DNA of 64,000 nt from Williamsia sp. 1138 (GTDB lineage: Bacteria; Actinomycetota; Actinomycetes; Mycobacteriales; Mycobacteriaceae). Shown here in pieces: positions 1 to 9,072 of this stretch (positions within the stretch are counted from its first letter, which is position 1; every line of letters begins with the position of its first letter). The position numbers and the translations under genes are program-made. Under the pieces are notes generated by a model, which ran no database searches, was not told the DNA's origin, and saw only the letters and a list, made by a program, of their open reading frames with translations. The stretch covers positions 42,020-106,019 of the forward strand of contig NZ_MJEJ02000030.1 of NCBI RefSeq assembly GCF_002095435.2. Direction: 5' to 3'.

Positions 1-918
1 GAACCCCCGGTCCGCCGCACGTGTGGGGCCATGGCCGAGCACCGCCGGTTGCTGACCGACTCGTCGCAGTACCGCCGCGCCCGGGCAGACCTGGAGAACA
101 CCACCAGGGACTTCCAACGGTTGGAGCGGACCACCGAAGAAGTGGTCCAGATCCCGGTGGTCGTGCACGTCGTGGCCCGCGTCGACTCCGAGAACATCTC
201 GGACGATCAGGTGACCAGCCAGATCGAGGTCCTGAACCGGGATTATCGCGCGATCAACAAGGACCTGGCGGCCGTCCCCGAAGTGTTCGCCGAGCTCGTC
301 GGCGACGCCAAGATCGAGTTCGTCCTGGCGACCGTCGACCCCGACGGCAACCCCACATCAGGGATCACGCGCACGTCCACCACCCAGGTGTCATTCGGCA
401 CCGACAACGCGATCAAGTTCTCCGACCGCGGCGGCGCCGACGCCTGGCCTGCCGACCGCTACCTGAACATGTGGGTGGGCCTGCTCCGTGGTGGACTCCT
501 CGGTTACGCCCAGTTCCCCGGCGGGCCGGTGGACACCGACGGCGTGGTGATCACACACACCGCGTTCGGGACCACCGGGACGGCCACCGAGCCGTTCAAC
601 CTCGGCCGCACCGCCACCCACGAGGTCGGCCACTACCTCAACCTGTTCCACATCTGGGGCGACGACGGCAGTGGCTGCGGCGGTACCGACGAGGTCTCCG
701 ACACCCCCAATCAGGGTTCGGAGAACACCGGCAAGCCGACATTTCCGAAGATCAGCTGCAACAACGGCCCCTCGGGCGATCTGTTCATGGACTATATGGA
801 CTATGTCGACGACGACACGATGGTCATGTTCACCGTCGGGCAGGTCAATCGAATGCGGACCTGCCTCGAGACCGCCCGGTCATCCCTGCGGGCACCCGTG
901 CCGACTGCAACGGGGTAA
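1..918 (+). CDS. M43-family zinc metalloprotease (5' end outside window)
   Basis: This is probably a secreted or surface zinc endopeptidase of the pappalysin/cytophagalysin (M43) family. The zinc site HEVGHYLNLFH lies near residue 205 counted from the ATG at 31, and a later Met-turn-like MDYMDY is present. The frame stays open to base 1, and the bases before the ATG encode RRTCGA. Actinobacterial M43 proteins usually read CGxM-xxHRRLL at this point, so I infer that the gene starts before the window and that any signal peptide is missing from view. A small gene follows 6 bp downstream, then an M28 peptidase. The family call is firm. The true start and export are inferred. Confidence 0.85.
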   Translation, partial: EPPVRRTCGAMAEHRRLLTDSSQYRRARADLENTTRDFQRLERTTEEVVQIPVVVHVVARVDSENISDDQVTSQIEVLNRDYRAINKDLAAVPEVFAELVGDAKIEFVLATVDPDGNPTSGITRTSTTQVSFGTDNAIKFSDRGGADAWPADRYLNMWVGLLRGGLLGYAQFPGGPVDTDGVVITHTAFGTTGTATEPFNLGRTATHEVGHYLNLFHIWGDDGSGCGGTDEVSDTPNQGSENTGKPTFPKISCNNGPSGDLFMDYMDYVDDDTMVMFTVGQVNRMRTCLETARSSLRAPVPTATG

Positions 919-924
919 CTGACC

Positions 925-1170
925 ATGCCCGCCCAGACCTGGTGGCATTCGTTCGAAGAAGACCACGACGATGTCGCCGTGTATCGGCCGGACGGCTTCG
1001 GCTTCCCGCCTGCCCGGGGTCGCCGGGGACTCGAGGTAGACCCCGATGGAACTGTGGTCGAGCTCGGACTCGGTCGCGATGACACCCCGAGCCGCCCGGC
1101 GCCCGGGTCGGGCGCATCGCTGGAGGTCGTCCACCAGGCCGATGACCGACTCGAGATACGCCGACTGTGA
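925..1170 (+). CDS. Small conserved-type hypothetical protein between two peptidases
   Basis: An 81-residue acidic protein that I do not recognise by function. It starts with ATG 6 bp after the metalloprotease stop. Its last base pairs overlap the GTG start of the M28 peptidase (GTGA), so translation is probably coupled to both neighbours. The middle has a Tyr-Arg-Pro, Phe-Pro-Pro, Arg-Gly-Arg pattern followed by a Glu/Asp-rich stretch. There is no signal peptide, membrane segment or cysteine pair. The tight packing suggests that it belongs to the peptidase operon, perhaps as a cytosolic inhibitor or accessory protein, but the sequence does not show this. Confidence 0.65.
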   Translation: MPAQTWWHSFEEDHDDVAVYRPDGFGFPPARGRRGLEVDPDGTVVELGLGRDDTPSRPAPGSGASLEVVHQADDRLEIRRL

Positions 1171-2099
1171 TCGAGCACGAGAGAACATGTCGTCGCTCTA
1201 GCAGGGGGCGGATCGACCTGTCGTCGCTCGAGCATCCGCCCACGGTGCAGGGCGCCCGGCATCCGGGCCTGGCCACCCTGGTCGAGACTCTCTCCCCTGA
1301 CCACTACGAGCGGTATCTGACGACGATCGCCGCACCGATCACCCGGCACTCCCTGAGCCCTGGGTTCGCCACGGCGATGGCTTTTGCCGCAGCCGAACTC
1401 GACGGTCTGGGCTACACCGTGACTCGCAGCCCCATCGCTGTCGGAGACGGGCAGAGTGAGAACCTGTTCGCCCACCGCACCGGAACCGGCGCAGCCCCGC
1501 GAGGGCTCGTCGCGGTCACCGCGCACCTCGACTCGGTGAATCAGGAAGGCCGGTCACTCCCCGCGCCGGGTGCCGACGACAACGCCAGCGGATCGGCCGG
1601 CGTCCTCGAACTCGGCCGCGTCCTCGCCGGCCGGGCCTGGTCGAACGACGTGCTGCTGGTCCTGTTCGGCGGCGAGGAACAGGGGCTCTTGGGCAGCATC
1701 GACTACGTCGAAAGCCTCGATACCGAGACCCGAGCGCGCCTGAGCGCGATCATCAACATGGACATGATCGGTAGGAAGAACACCGCGCGGCCCGGCGTCA
1801 TGATCGAGGGTGGACCGACATCGACGGATTTGATGGCCGAACTCGTCGCTGCCGCAGGCACCTGGACCGAGCTGTCGGTGACCACGTCGATGAACCCGTT
1901 CGCGAGCGACCACGTCCCGTTCATCGATGCCGGGCTCCCGGCGGTTCTCACCATCGAAGCCGACGACCGCGCGAATACCGATGTGCACACAGCGGGCGAC
2001 GTCCTCGACACCGTCGATGCATCCCTGGCCCTCGAGATACTCACGATGAACCTGGCCGTCCTGGCGGAGCACCTGGAGAATCGTCCCTCGACTCCCTGA
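1167..2099 (+). CDS. M28-family metallopeptidase (aminopeptidase-like)
   Basis: Predicted di-zinc exopeptidase of the M28 family, releasing amino acids from peptide N-termini. All expected metal and catalytic positions are visible in order: His in AHLDS, Asp in GADDNASG, Glu-Glu in GGEEQG, Asp in NMDMIG, and a final His in TDVHTAGD. About 310 residues is normal for a single-domain M28 enzyme. The GTG start overlaps the preceding stop. No signal peptide is apparent, so it is probably cytoplasmic. Together with the M43 protease upstream and the prolyl oligopeptidase downstream it forms a peptide-degrading cluster. Confidence 0.85.
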   Translation: MIEHERTCRRSSRGRIDLSSLEHPPTVQGARHPGLATLVETLSPDHYERYLTTIAAPITRHSLSPGFATAMAFAAAELDGLGYTVTRSPIAVGDGQSENLFAHRTGTGAAPRGLVAVTAHLDSVNQEGRSLPAPGADDNASGSAGVLELGRVLAGRAWSNDVLLVLFGGEEQGLLGSIDYVESLDTETRARLSAIINMDMIGRKNTARPGVMIEGGPTSTDLMAELVAAAGTWTELSVTTSMNPFASDHVPFIDAGLPAVLTIEADDRANTDVHTAGDVLDTVDASLALEILTMNLAVLAEHLENRPSTP

Positions 2100-2136
2100 C
2101 TGACCGGTGGTGAACCGTTGCGGCAGACTGGTCGGC

Positions 2137-4170
2137 GTGAGTGATTCCGATCCCTACCTCTGGCTCGAAGATGTGACCGGCGACAAGGCCCTGACCTGGG
2201 TCCGCGAGCACAATCAGCCGACCATCGACGCGCTGACCACCTCGACGAGGTTTGCCGACCTGCAGTCGGGCGCCCTGGAGGTCCTCGACACCGACGACCG
2301 GATCGCGTACGTCCGCCGCCGCGGCGAACATCTGTACAACTACTGGCGCGACGCGGCCAACCCGCGCGGCCTGTGGCGTCGCACCACACTCGAGCAGTAC
2401 CGCACCGAAACCCCGGAATGGGACGTGCTGATCGATCTCGACGCCGTCGCGTCCGACGAGGACGAGAACTGGGTGTGGAAAGGCGCGCTGGTGCTGCGCC
2501 CCGATCACCGCCGTGCTCTCATCCTGTTGTCGCGGGGAGGAGCCGACGCCTCGATCGTCCGCGAGTTCGACATGGTCTCGCGCACCTGGATCACCGCCGA
2601 CGAGGGCGGATTCACGTTGCCCGAGAACAAGTCCGACATCGGCTGGATCGACGAGGACACCGTCTACGTCGGCACCGACTTCGGCGACCAACCCGATGGT
2701 GGCTCAGCACTGACCAATTCTGGTTACCCGCGCGTGGTCAAACGCTGGACCCGCGGTACGCCCCTGGAACAGGCTCCCGTCGTGTACACCGGCGCCGTCG
2801 AAGACGTAGCCGTGCAAGCGATGTACGACGACACGATCGGATTCGAGCGTCACTTCCTGATCCGGTCGACAGACTTCTTCAACCAGGAATTCTACGAACT
2901 CGACGGCGACGCGACCACTCTCATCGATGTCCCCAGCGACGCGCACACGAGCGTCCACCGGAATTGGCTTCTGGTCTTCACCCGGTCGCCATGGCAGCTC
3001 GACGAACAGACCACCTACCCGACCGGCACCCTGCTGGTCTTCGACTTCGACGCCTACAAGAGCGGCGTGCGCGATGCGACGGTACTGTTCTCGCCCGATG
3101 CGCACACGAGCCTGCAGAACTTCTCGTTCACGTCTGCGCACCTGGTGCTGGTGACGCTGCGCGACGTGCAGACCGAACTCCGCCTGCTGAGCGTCGACGA
3201 CTGGAGTGTTTCCGAGCTCGCAGGTCTACCGGAACTGGCGACCATCGGCGTGCTCGACACCGATCCCGATCACAGTGACGAACTGTTCTTGTCGGCGAGC
3301 AGCTTCACCACGCCTCCGAGCCTGCTACACGGCTCGAGCACGGACGGGGTTGCCCCCATCAAGCAGTCGCCCGCCCTGTTCGACACTGCGAATGTGACTG
3401 CGTCACAGTATTTCGCAACGTCCGATGACGGCACCCAGGTACCGTACTTCGTCGTCAAGCGGAACGATGTCGACACCGGACCGACCCTGCTCTATGGCTA
3501 CGGCGGTTTCGAGAACTCGATGACCCCCGCCTACGGCGCGATCTCAGGACGAAGCTGGATCGAACGCGGCGGAATCTACGTGATCGCCAACATCCGGGGC
3601 GGCGGAGAGTACGGACCGACCTGGCACACCCAGGCGCAGCTCGCCGGGAGGCATCTCGTCTACGAGGATTTCGCCAGTGTCGCAAAGAATCTCGTCGATC
3701 GCGGATTGACGACTCCGAAGCAGCTCGCTGCACAGGGCGGATCGAACGGCGGCCTGCTCATGGGAGTGATGCTCACGAGTTATCCCGAACTCTTCGGAGC
3801 ACTGGTGTGCCAGGTCCCGCTGCTGGACATGAAGCGTTATCACCTGCTGCTCGCCGGGGCCTCGTGGGTGGCGGAATACGGCGATCCGGACGACCCGGAG
3901 CAGTGGGCGTTCATCTCCGAATATTCTCCTTACCAACTGCTTCGTGAAGACGCGACCTACCCCGAGCTCCTGATGACGACCTCGACGCGCGACGACCGGG
4001 TTCACCCGGGACACGCACGAAAGTTCGTCGCCCGGCTCGAGGAGTACGGCCACACGGTGAGCTACTACGAGAACATCGAAGGTGGGCACGGCGGTGCTGC
4101 GGACAACAAGCAGGCGGCGTTCAAGTCTGCTCTGGCCTACGAGTTCCTGTGGGAGAAATTGAGCCGCTGA
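2137..4170 (+). CDS. Prolyl oligopeptidase family serine peptidase (S9A)
   Basis: Predicted cytosolic serine peptidase that cleaves short peptides after proline. The N-terminal beta-propeller starts with the family hallmark DPYLWLED, and the alpha/beta-hydrolase domain is C-terminal. The nucleophile is in GGSNGG, the acid in DDRVHPGHA, and the His in GGHGG. At 677 residues it has normal S9A length. I chose the GTG at 2137 because family members begin immediately before the DPYLWLED motif; the frame is open to 2107, which would add ten unrelated residues. There is no convincing ribosome binding site at either start. It follows the M28 peptidase by 37 bp. Confidence 0.88.
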   Translation: MSDSDPYLWLEDVTGDKALTWVREHNQPTIDALTTSTRFADLQSGALEVLDTDDRIAYVRRRGEHLYNYWRDAANPRGLWRRTTLEQYRTETPEWDVLIDLDAVASDEDENWVWKGALVLRPDHRRALILLSRGGADASIVREFDMVSRTWITADEGGFTLPENKSDIGWIDEDTVYVGTDFGDQPDGGSALTNSGYPRVVKRWTRGTPLEQAPVVYTGAVEDVAVQAMYDDTIGFERHFLIRSTDFFNQEFYELDGDATTLIDVPSDAHTSVHRNWLLVFTRSPWQLDEQTTYPTGTLLVFDFDAYKSGVRDATVLFSPDAHTSLQNFSFTSAHLVLVTLRDVQTELRLLSVDDWSVSELAGLPELATIGVLDTDPDHSDELFLSASSFTTPPSLLHGSSTDGVAPIKQSPALFDTANVTASQYFATSDDGTQVPYFVVKRNDVDTGPTLLYGYGGFENSMTPAYGAISGRSWIERGGIYVIANIRGGGEYGPTWHTQAQLAGRHLVYEDFASVAKNLVDRGLTTPKQLAAQGGSNGGLLMGVMLTSYPELFGALVCQVPLLDMKRYHLLLAGASWVAEYGDPDDPEQWAFISEYSPYQLLREDATYPELLMTTSTRDDRVHPGHARKFVARLEEYGHTVSYYENIEGGHGGAADNKQAAFKSALAYEFLWEKLSR

Positions 4171-4186
4171 GGCCGGGCGTTCACAA

Positions 4187-5701
4187 TCAACGTCGCTCGA
4201 GCAACACAACCCCGTCCCGTTCGCCGACTTCGCGATACTCGCGGCCGTTTTCGATCTTCGAGAGGGCGTCCCGCACTCCTTGCTGGCTCGTCGGGAACAT
4301 GCCGTAGGTGTTGGTGTCGACCATGATCCACTGCGGTATGGACCGATCCCGGTCGAGCCGCGGGAAGAGTGTCACCTCGTGGTCGGCCACCAACTGCGGT
4401 GCGATGTTGTTGGTGGCGGCCACCGACTCTCCGGCCGGTATCTGCTCTTCGAGCGCCGCCACTGCTTGTGCGGCCGTGGCCGGCGTGTAGAAGTCGCGTT
4501 CGGCCAACCGGTGCAACGGGCCACCTGCGGTCAGCACCACTGCGATCACCGCGGCGCCCGCCGCGAACCCGGTCAGCACCCGGCGCGAGCTGCCACGCCT
4601 GCGCAGGGTCATCAGCGCGTCGATCATCGCGACGAACATGACCGGCATCAGGATGGCGTCGTAGTGGTAGTCGTCCGACCAGTAGAGGTGATTGGTGCTC
4701 CAGAACCGCCACGCGATGGTCGGGATCGCGACGAGTGCGATCGGCGAGCGAACCGCGAGGAACACCGTGATGACGAGAAGCATGAACGCGGTGGAGGCGC
4801 GGGCGTCTCCGGCGGCGAAGCCGAGCACCAACTCGCGAACACCCTCGGCGGGCGACTCCGCGAACTTCGATCCGTATGAGTAGTCGGCGCTGCTGAAGGC
4901 AGGCACGATCACCTTGGCGGCCAGCGCGGTCCAGACCAGACCCCAGACCGCGGTCCCTGCCGCCCACCGGTACGTCCGCGGCCCGCAGCGCAGCGCGACG
5001 ACGCCCGCCAGCACGACGACCGTCAGCCCGAGGTCCTCTTTGCAGAAGACCAGCGGCAGTGCGTAGAGCAACGCCGCTCGCCAGCGCTGTTCGACCAGGG
5101 CCACCAGCGAGAAGGCCATGAGAGGGACCGCGAGCGCGATTTCGTGAAAGTCGAACGCCAACGCGTGCGCCACACCCCAGGCCAGGCCGTAGGCGATCGC
5201 GACCAGAACCCCGATCACGGCGCCCAGTTGCTTGGTGGCGAGCCGGACGATCGGGACCGCCGCAACGGCGAACAGAAGGGCTTGCACGACCAGCAACGTG
5301 ATCGGGGACGGGAAGAGTCGGTACAGCGGGCCGATGAGCGCGATCCATGGCTGGAAGTGGTCGCCCATCAGATTGATGTCGGTGCCCTCGAGGGGCACCA
5401 TCGGTGCCTCGAAGCGGCTGTACGCCTTGACCGCCTGGGTGAAGATCCCGAGGTCCCAGCCGGTGAACCCGAGCCGTTCATACCGCCTCACGGCATAGAC
5501 GATGTAGAGGGCTGCGGTGATCACAAAGGTCGCGAGCGCCACCACCCAGGGTGCCTGCCACGACGACAGCTGCAGGCGCGCCGCAATGCGTCGATCCACG
5601 CGGAGATTGTCACCGGCGCGAGTGTCAACCGGCGCCGGTGCCGTGTCGTCGACGACGCCTGGAGTCAGGTCGTCCGAGTCCGAGACGGTGGGTGAAGCCA
5701 T
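4187..5701 (-). CDS. DUF2079 multi-pass membrane protein
   Basis: A 504-residue polytopic membrane protein with about ten hydrophobic segments. The N-terminal tail of about 50 residues is soluble and rich in Asp, Thr and Pro. Its FTGWDLGIFTQAVKAY and GDHFQPW motifs are typical of DUF2079, a family related to GT-C glycosyltransferases. An aspartate in the first loop (WDLG) sits where GT-C enzymes place a catalytic acid. The C-terminal 100 residues form a soluble domain. It converges with the prolyl oligopeptidase gene with a 16-bp gap. A role in lipid-linked sugar transfer is possible but is inferred only from the superfamily. Confidence 0.8.
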   Translation of the reverse strand: MASPTVSDSDDLTPGVVDDTAPAPVDTRAGDNLRVDRRIAARLQLSSWQAPWVVALATFVITAALYIVYAVRRYERLGFTGWDLGIFTQAVKAYSRFEAPMVPLEGTDINLMGDHFQPWIALIGPLYRLFPSPITLLVVQALLFAVAAVPIVRLATKQLGAVIGVLVAIAYGLAWGVAHALAFDFHEIALAVPLMAFSLVALVEQRWRAALLYALPLVFCKEDLGLTVVVLAGVVALRCGPRTYRWAAGTAVWGLVWTALAAKVIVPAFSSADYSYGSKFAESPAEGVRELVLGFAAGDARASTAFMLLVITVFLAVRSPIALVAIPTIAWRFWSTNHLYWSDDYHYDAILMPVMFVAMIDALMTLRRRGSSRRVLTGFAAGAAVIAVVLTAGGPLHRLAERDFYTPATAAQAVAALEEQIPAGESVAATNNIAPQLVADHEVTLFPRLDRDRSIPQWIMVDTNTYGMFPTSQQGVRDALSKIENGREYREVGERDGVVLLERR

Positions 5702-5777
5702 CTAGACACCGTAGCGAAGAGTTCGCGGCCCCTCTACCAGCAGTTTTCGAACAATTGTGCGGGCGCCGGTCGAAATC

Positions 5778-6986
5778 TCAGTCAGGCAGCATCGGCACCG
5801 ACATTCCCGCGTCGCGGCCCAGCAATACCGCCCGGGTGACCGATCCCGTGCCGAAGCGATCACGTAGGCCGTCGATGGTGATGTCGAGCTTCTCCTGGTG
5901 ATGCTCCTCGAACGGTAGCGCCATCTGGATGGAGCCGTTGTTGTCGAGATTGGTCAGCGACAACCCGACCAACGTGCAGCCCTTGTCGCGGATGATCGGC
6001 ATCGCCTCCGCGAGGAGTCCACGGGCCGCGGTCATCAGCACCTGGGTGCCATCGGTCGGTTCGTACAGGGTCCGTGAACGGGTGGCCCTGGTGAAGTCGT
6101 CGAATCGGAGCCGCAATACCACGGTGCGGCAGACTCTCTCAGCTTTCCGCAGACGCTTGCCGAGTCGGTCGACGATCGCCACCATCGTCGCCTCCAGGTC
6201 TTCCTGCGACTTCGGTTTGCGTCCCAGGGCGCGCTGCGACCCGATCGAACGTCTTCGTTTGCCCCCTTCGACCGGGCGGGGATCACGTGCCAGAGCCAGC
6301 GCGTACAGGTGCCGTCCGGCACCACGCCCCAGCAATGAACCGAGCGAGACCTCGCCGACCGCGGCCAGATCCCCCACGGTGTTCAGCCCGGCGTCCCGCA
6401 ACTTGCGAGAGGTGACGACGCCGACGCCCCACAATCGCTCCACGGGCAGCGGGTGCAGAAAGGACAACTCCTCATCGGGTGGCACCTCGAGCAACCCGTC
6501 TGGTTTACCTACCGCGCTGGCCACCTTGGCGAGGAACTTCGTGCGCGCAATTCCCACGGTGATCGGCAACCCGACCTCGACGCGGACCTGCTCACGCAAC
6601 CTCGCGCCGATCCCGCGCGGCGTACCGCTGACCCGATACAAGCCGCCGACGTCGAGGAATGCCTCATCGATCGAGATGCCCTCGACCAGTGGCGTGGTGT
6701 CGTGGAAGATCTCGAAGACCGCGCGGCTCGCCTCGGTGTACGCCTCGAAACGAGGCGGCATGACCACCGCCTCAGGGCACAGCTTGCGAGCGTCGCGACC
6801 GTTCATCGGAGTCCGGATTCCGCAGGCCTTGGCCTCATAGCTTGCGGCGAGGACCACCCCACCGCCGACGATCACGGGCCGCCCGCGCAACTGCGGGTGG
6901 TCGCGCTGCTCGACGGAGGCATAGAAGGAGTCGAGATCGGCATGCAGGATGCTCGCCTGCACTCTCGGCTCGTCGGACACGAACAC
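5778..6986 (-). CDS. dinB: DNA polymerase IV (Y-family translesion polymerase)
   Basis: Error-prone Y-family polymerase for bypass of damaged bases. Palm catalytic acids are in DLDSFYASVEQ near the N-terminus and in SIDEAFLDV. Helix-hairpin-helix residues (LWGVGVVTSRKL, GDLA) and a little-finger domain follow. A QMALPF motif near the C-terminus could be a beta-clamp contact. At about 400 residues it is full length. The extreme 5' end is uncertain: GTG codons at 6986 and 6980 and a later one are all possible, none with a good ribosome binding site. A LexA-type palindrome overlaps this start, so damage-induced control is likely. Confidence 0.92.
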   Translation of the reverse strand: MFVSDEPRVQASILHADLDSFYASVEQRDHPQLRGRPVIVGGGVVLAASYEAKACGIRTPMNGRDARKLCPEAVVMPPRFEAYTEASRAVFEIFHDTTPLVEGISIDEAFLDVGGLYRVSGTPRGIGARLREQVRVEVGLPITVGIARTKFLAKVASAVGKPDGLLEVPPDEELSFLHPLPVERLWGVGVVTSRKLRDAGLNTVGDLAAVGEVSLGSLLGRGAGRHLYALALARDPRPVEGGKRRRSIGSQRALGRKPKSQEDLEATMVAIVDRLGKRLRKAERVCRTVVLRLRFDDFTRATRSRTLYEPTDGTQVLMTAARGLLAEAMPIIRDKGCTLVGLSLTNLDNNGSIQMALPFEEHHQEKLDITIDGLRDRFGTGSVTRAVLLGRDAGMSVPMLPD

Positions 6987-6993
6987 ATGTTCG
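6980..6993 (-). promoter_or_regulatory. LexA-type SOS box overlapping the dinB start
   Basis: The sequence CGAAC-ACAT-GTTCG is a perfect 5-4-5 palindrome matching the core of the actinobacterial LexA site. It overlaps the annotated dinB start, which fits a promoter with a very short leader or a start slightly downstream. Confidence 0.6.
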
Positions 6994-7014
6994 CATGGAG
7001 GTCCGACAACCGGC

Positions 7015-7107
7015 GATCTGCTCCACTTTCAGTGACATGCTCCACTTCCAGCACCCTGGAACCGGAGCAGATCCCCAGAACTGGAGCAGATCCCCAGCAC
7101 TGGAACG
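7015..7107. repeat. Short direct and inverted repeats upstream of dinB
   Basis: Two near-identical tandem units of about 19 bp (GGAGCAGATCCCCAG at 7064-7078 and 7083-7097) lie here. They face two inverted half copies (ATCTGCTCCACTT at 7016-7028 and TGCTCCACTTCCAG at 7038-7051). The block fills most of the gap between dinB and the membrane protein gene, which both run leftwards. I know no regulator for this motif. Confidence 0.5.
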
Positions 7108-7157
7108 GACGAGCCGACGTCGGGCCAGAAGTCAGCCAGGAGGCCGGCGACGCTCCG

Positions 7158-7979
7158 CTATCTGCGGCGCTCGAGCAGGGCCGAGATCAGCAGACCGATC
7201 GCGGCCAGGGCGACCCCTGCGCCGACGGCGATCAGGCCGACGTTCTGCATGTTGTCGACCACCTTGTCGACCATCAGATCTGCGACCTCGCGCGCCGATC
7301 CCTCGGCGCCACCGATTTCGTCTTGCGCCCGGCGACGAGCGAACTCACCCAGCAACCAGGTCAGGATTCCGCCGATGACGATGCCGAAACCGACTGCCAG
7401 CAGAACCAGGCCACGACGGCGGGCGAAGATCAGTGCGCCGAGGGTGGCGACGATCGCCGCTATTGCGGCACCGAAGGCGATGTATCCGATCTGGTCGCCG
7501 AGCTGGTGGTAGCGGCCCGCCTCGAGCCCTGCCTGCGCAGAGTCGGCCAGCGGCACCTCGATGGGCCCCTCCACCTGGATCGCGCCGAGTCCCTGCTCAG
7601 ACAGCACCCGGTTCACCATCGGGGTCAGGTCGAGTGACATGACCCGCCCCTCGTCTTCAGGGGTGGCCTCGGAGAACAACCAGTCATGCTGCTGGTTCAT
7701 CACCTCGGCGAAGTCCTTCGGGAACTCGCTGCCCTTGGTGTAAGCGTCGGCCAGCGGCTGCACCAGCGCCGAGGGCACCAACGGCGCGGCCATCTTGACT
7801 TGTGTGGTGATCTCATCCGCGATCAGCTGCTGCACCTTCGCGTTGTCTGCGAGGGGCGCAACGGTTTCAGAGAAACCTTCTCGGTCGACCACGCGCTCGT
7901 TCACCCAGAACGCGGGCACGGCGATGGCGGCCCCGACGATGGCGACGAGGCACAACAGAGCAGTCAGGAATGAACGCAC
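7158..7979 (-). CDS. Conserved actinobacterial membrane protein, function unknown
   Basis: A 273-residue protein with an uncleaved signal-anchor-like segment at residues 4-24, an extracytoplasmic domain of about 130 residues, and three membrane segments in the C-terminal half. An Arg-rich cytoplasmic loop lies between them and the protein ends in LLERRR. The external part is rich in Ala, Glu and Gln and has no catalytic motif that I recognise. The start is GTG at 7979. It resembles small actinobacterial membrane proteins of unknown role. The dinB gene lies downstream behind a repeat block, so co-transcription is possible but not shown. Confidence 0.7.
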   Translation of the reverse strand: MRSFLTALLCLVAIVGAAIAVPAFWVNERVVDREGFSETVAPLADNAKVQQLIADEITTQVKMAAPLVPSALVQPLADAYTKGSEFPKDFAEVMNQQHDWLFSEATPEDEGRVMSLDLTPMVNRVLSEQGLGAIQVEGPIEVPLADSAQAGLEAGRYHQLGDQIGYIAFGAAIAAIVATLGALIFARRRGLVLLAVGFGIVIGGILTWLLGEFARRRAQDEIGGAEGSAREVADLMVDKVVDNMQNVGLIAVGAGVALAAIGLLISALLERRR

Positions 7980-8022
7980 CGGCCCAGGCTACCGATCCGT
8001 GACCCACAGATGGCGCAGGTGG

Positions 8023-8991
8023 CTATTCACCGGCGAGGTCACGTGCCCGCCCGACGATGAGCGGATCCGGCTCACCGACGATGCTCTCGTCCTTGTTGTC
8101 ATAGTCGAAGAGGTTCAGGACATGGCGCATCGCGTTGAGCCGAGCGCGCTTCTTGTCGTTGCTCTTGACCACGGTCCAGGGCGCGTGGTCGGTATCGGTG
8201 AACGTGAACATCTCTTCCTTGGCCGCCGTGTAGCGATCCCATTTGTCCAGGGAAGCGAGGTCCATCGGCGACAGTTTCCACTGCCGGACCGGATCGACCT
8301 GCCGGATCGCGAACCGGGTGCGCTGTTCCAGGGGGCTGACCGAGAACCAGAACTTGGTCAGGCTGATGCCGTCATCGACCAGCATCTGCTCGAACAACGG
8401 GGCCTGACGGACGAATGTCGCGTGCTGCTCCTCGGTGGCGAATCCCATGACCCGCTCGACGCCGGTGCGGTTGTACCAGGAGCGGTCGAACATGACGATC
8501 TCGCCGGCAGCCGGAAAGTGCTGCACGTAGCGCTGGAAGTACCACTCGGTGGACTCACGTTCGCTGGGCTTCTCGAGCGCCACCACGCGCGCACCGCGGG
8601 GATTGAGGTGCTCCATGAAACGTTTGATCGTGCCACCCTTGCCGGCGGCGTCGCGGCCTTCGAACACCATGATGTGCCGCCGCTTCGTTGCCTTGATCCA
8701 TTGCTGCAACTTCAGCAGTTCGATCTGCAACAACCGCTTGTCGAGTTCGTACTCATCACGGCTGAGCCGTTCGTCGTATGGGTAGTCCTCACGCCAGGTG
8801 TCGATGACGTTGCGGCCCGGGAGGGTCAGCAGCCGCGGATCGTCGTCGTCGCGATCGTCGACCAGGAATTGGGTCGTATCGGCGAGGTCGACGATGTGCT
8901 GCAGGGCCTCGCGCCCGGCGACAACGCTGAAGTCCGGACCGATGTCGGGATGGTCGGGACCAAAATCTGAAAGGCGCAGGATCTCGTTCAC
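8023..8991 (-). CDS. ppk2: Polyphosphate kinase 2 family protein
   Basis: Transfers phosphate between inorganic polyphosphate and nucleotides, in many PPK2 enzymes making ATP or GTP from the diphosphate. The single P-loop kinase domain shows Walker A GRDAAGKGGT, the lid-region residues EKPSERE-TEWYFQRY, and Walker B FDRSWYNR. The protein has 322 residues, the length of one-domain PPK2 proteins, with a basic C-terminal half ending in the family's VVKSNDKKRARLNA element. Translation starts at a GTG with only a weak ribosome binding site. It is separated by 160 bp from the exported DUF6764 gene on the same strand. Confidence 0.92.
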   Translation of the reverse strand: MNEILRLSDFGPDHPDIGPDFSVVAGREALQHIVDLADTTQFLVDDRDDDDPRLLTLPGRNVIDTWREDYPYDERLSRDEYELDKRLLQIELLKLQQWIKATKRRHIMVFEGRDAAGKGGTIKRFMEHLNPRGARVVALEKPSERESTEWYFQRYVQHFPAAGEIVMFDRSWYNRTGVERVMGFATEEQHATFVRQAPLFEQMLVDDGISLTKFWFSVSPLEQRTRFAIRQVDPVRQWKLSPMDLASLDKWDRYTAAKEEMFTFTDTDHAPWTVVKSNDKKRARLNAMRHVLNLFDYDNKDESIVGEPDPLIVGRARDLAGE

Positions 8992-9072
8992 CGATCAAAC
9001 CTAAACGCTACGAGCAGACCGCACATGGACTGTAGGTGAACTCGCGACTGGCGCGCCCACCTTCAGGACACC

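Noticed and set aside
21..1082. Long Arg/Pro/Gly-rich open frame over the M43 protease
   Set aside because: It is a shadow frame of high-GC coding DNA. The overlapping frame has the zinc-protease motifs.
4137..5348. Second long minus-strand frame inside the DUF2079 gene
   Set aside because: Composition is Arg/Gly/Pro-rich without membrane segments. The other frame shows the DUF2079 motifs.
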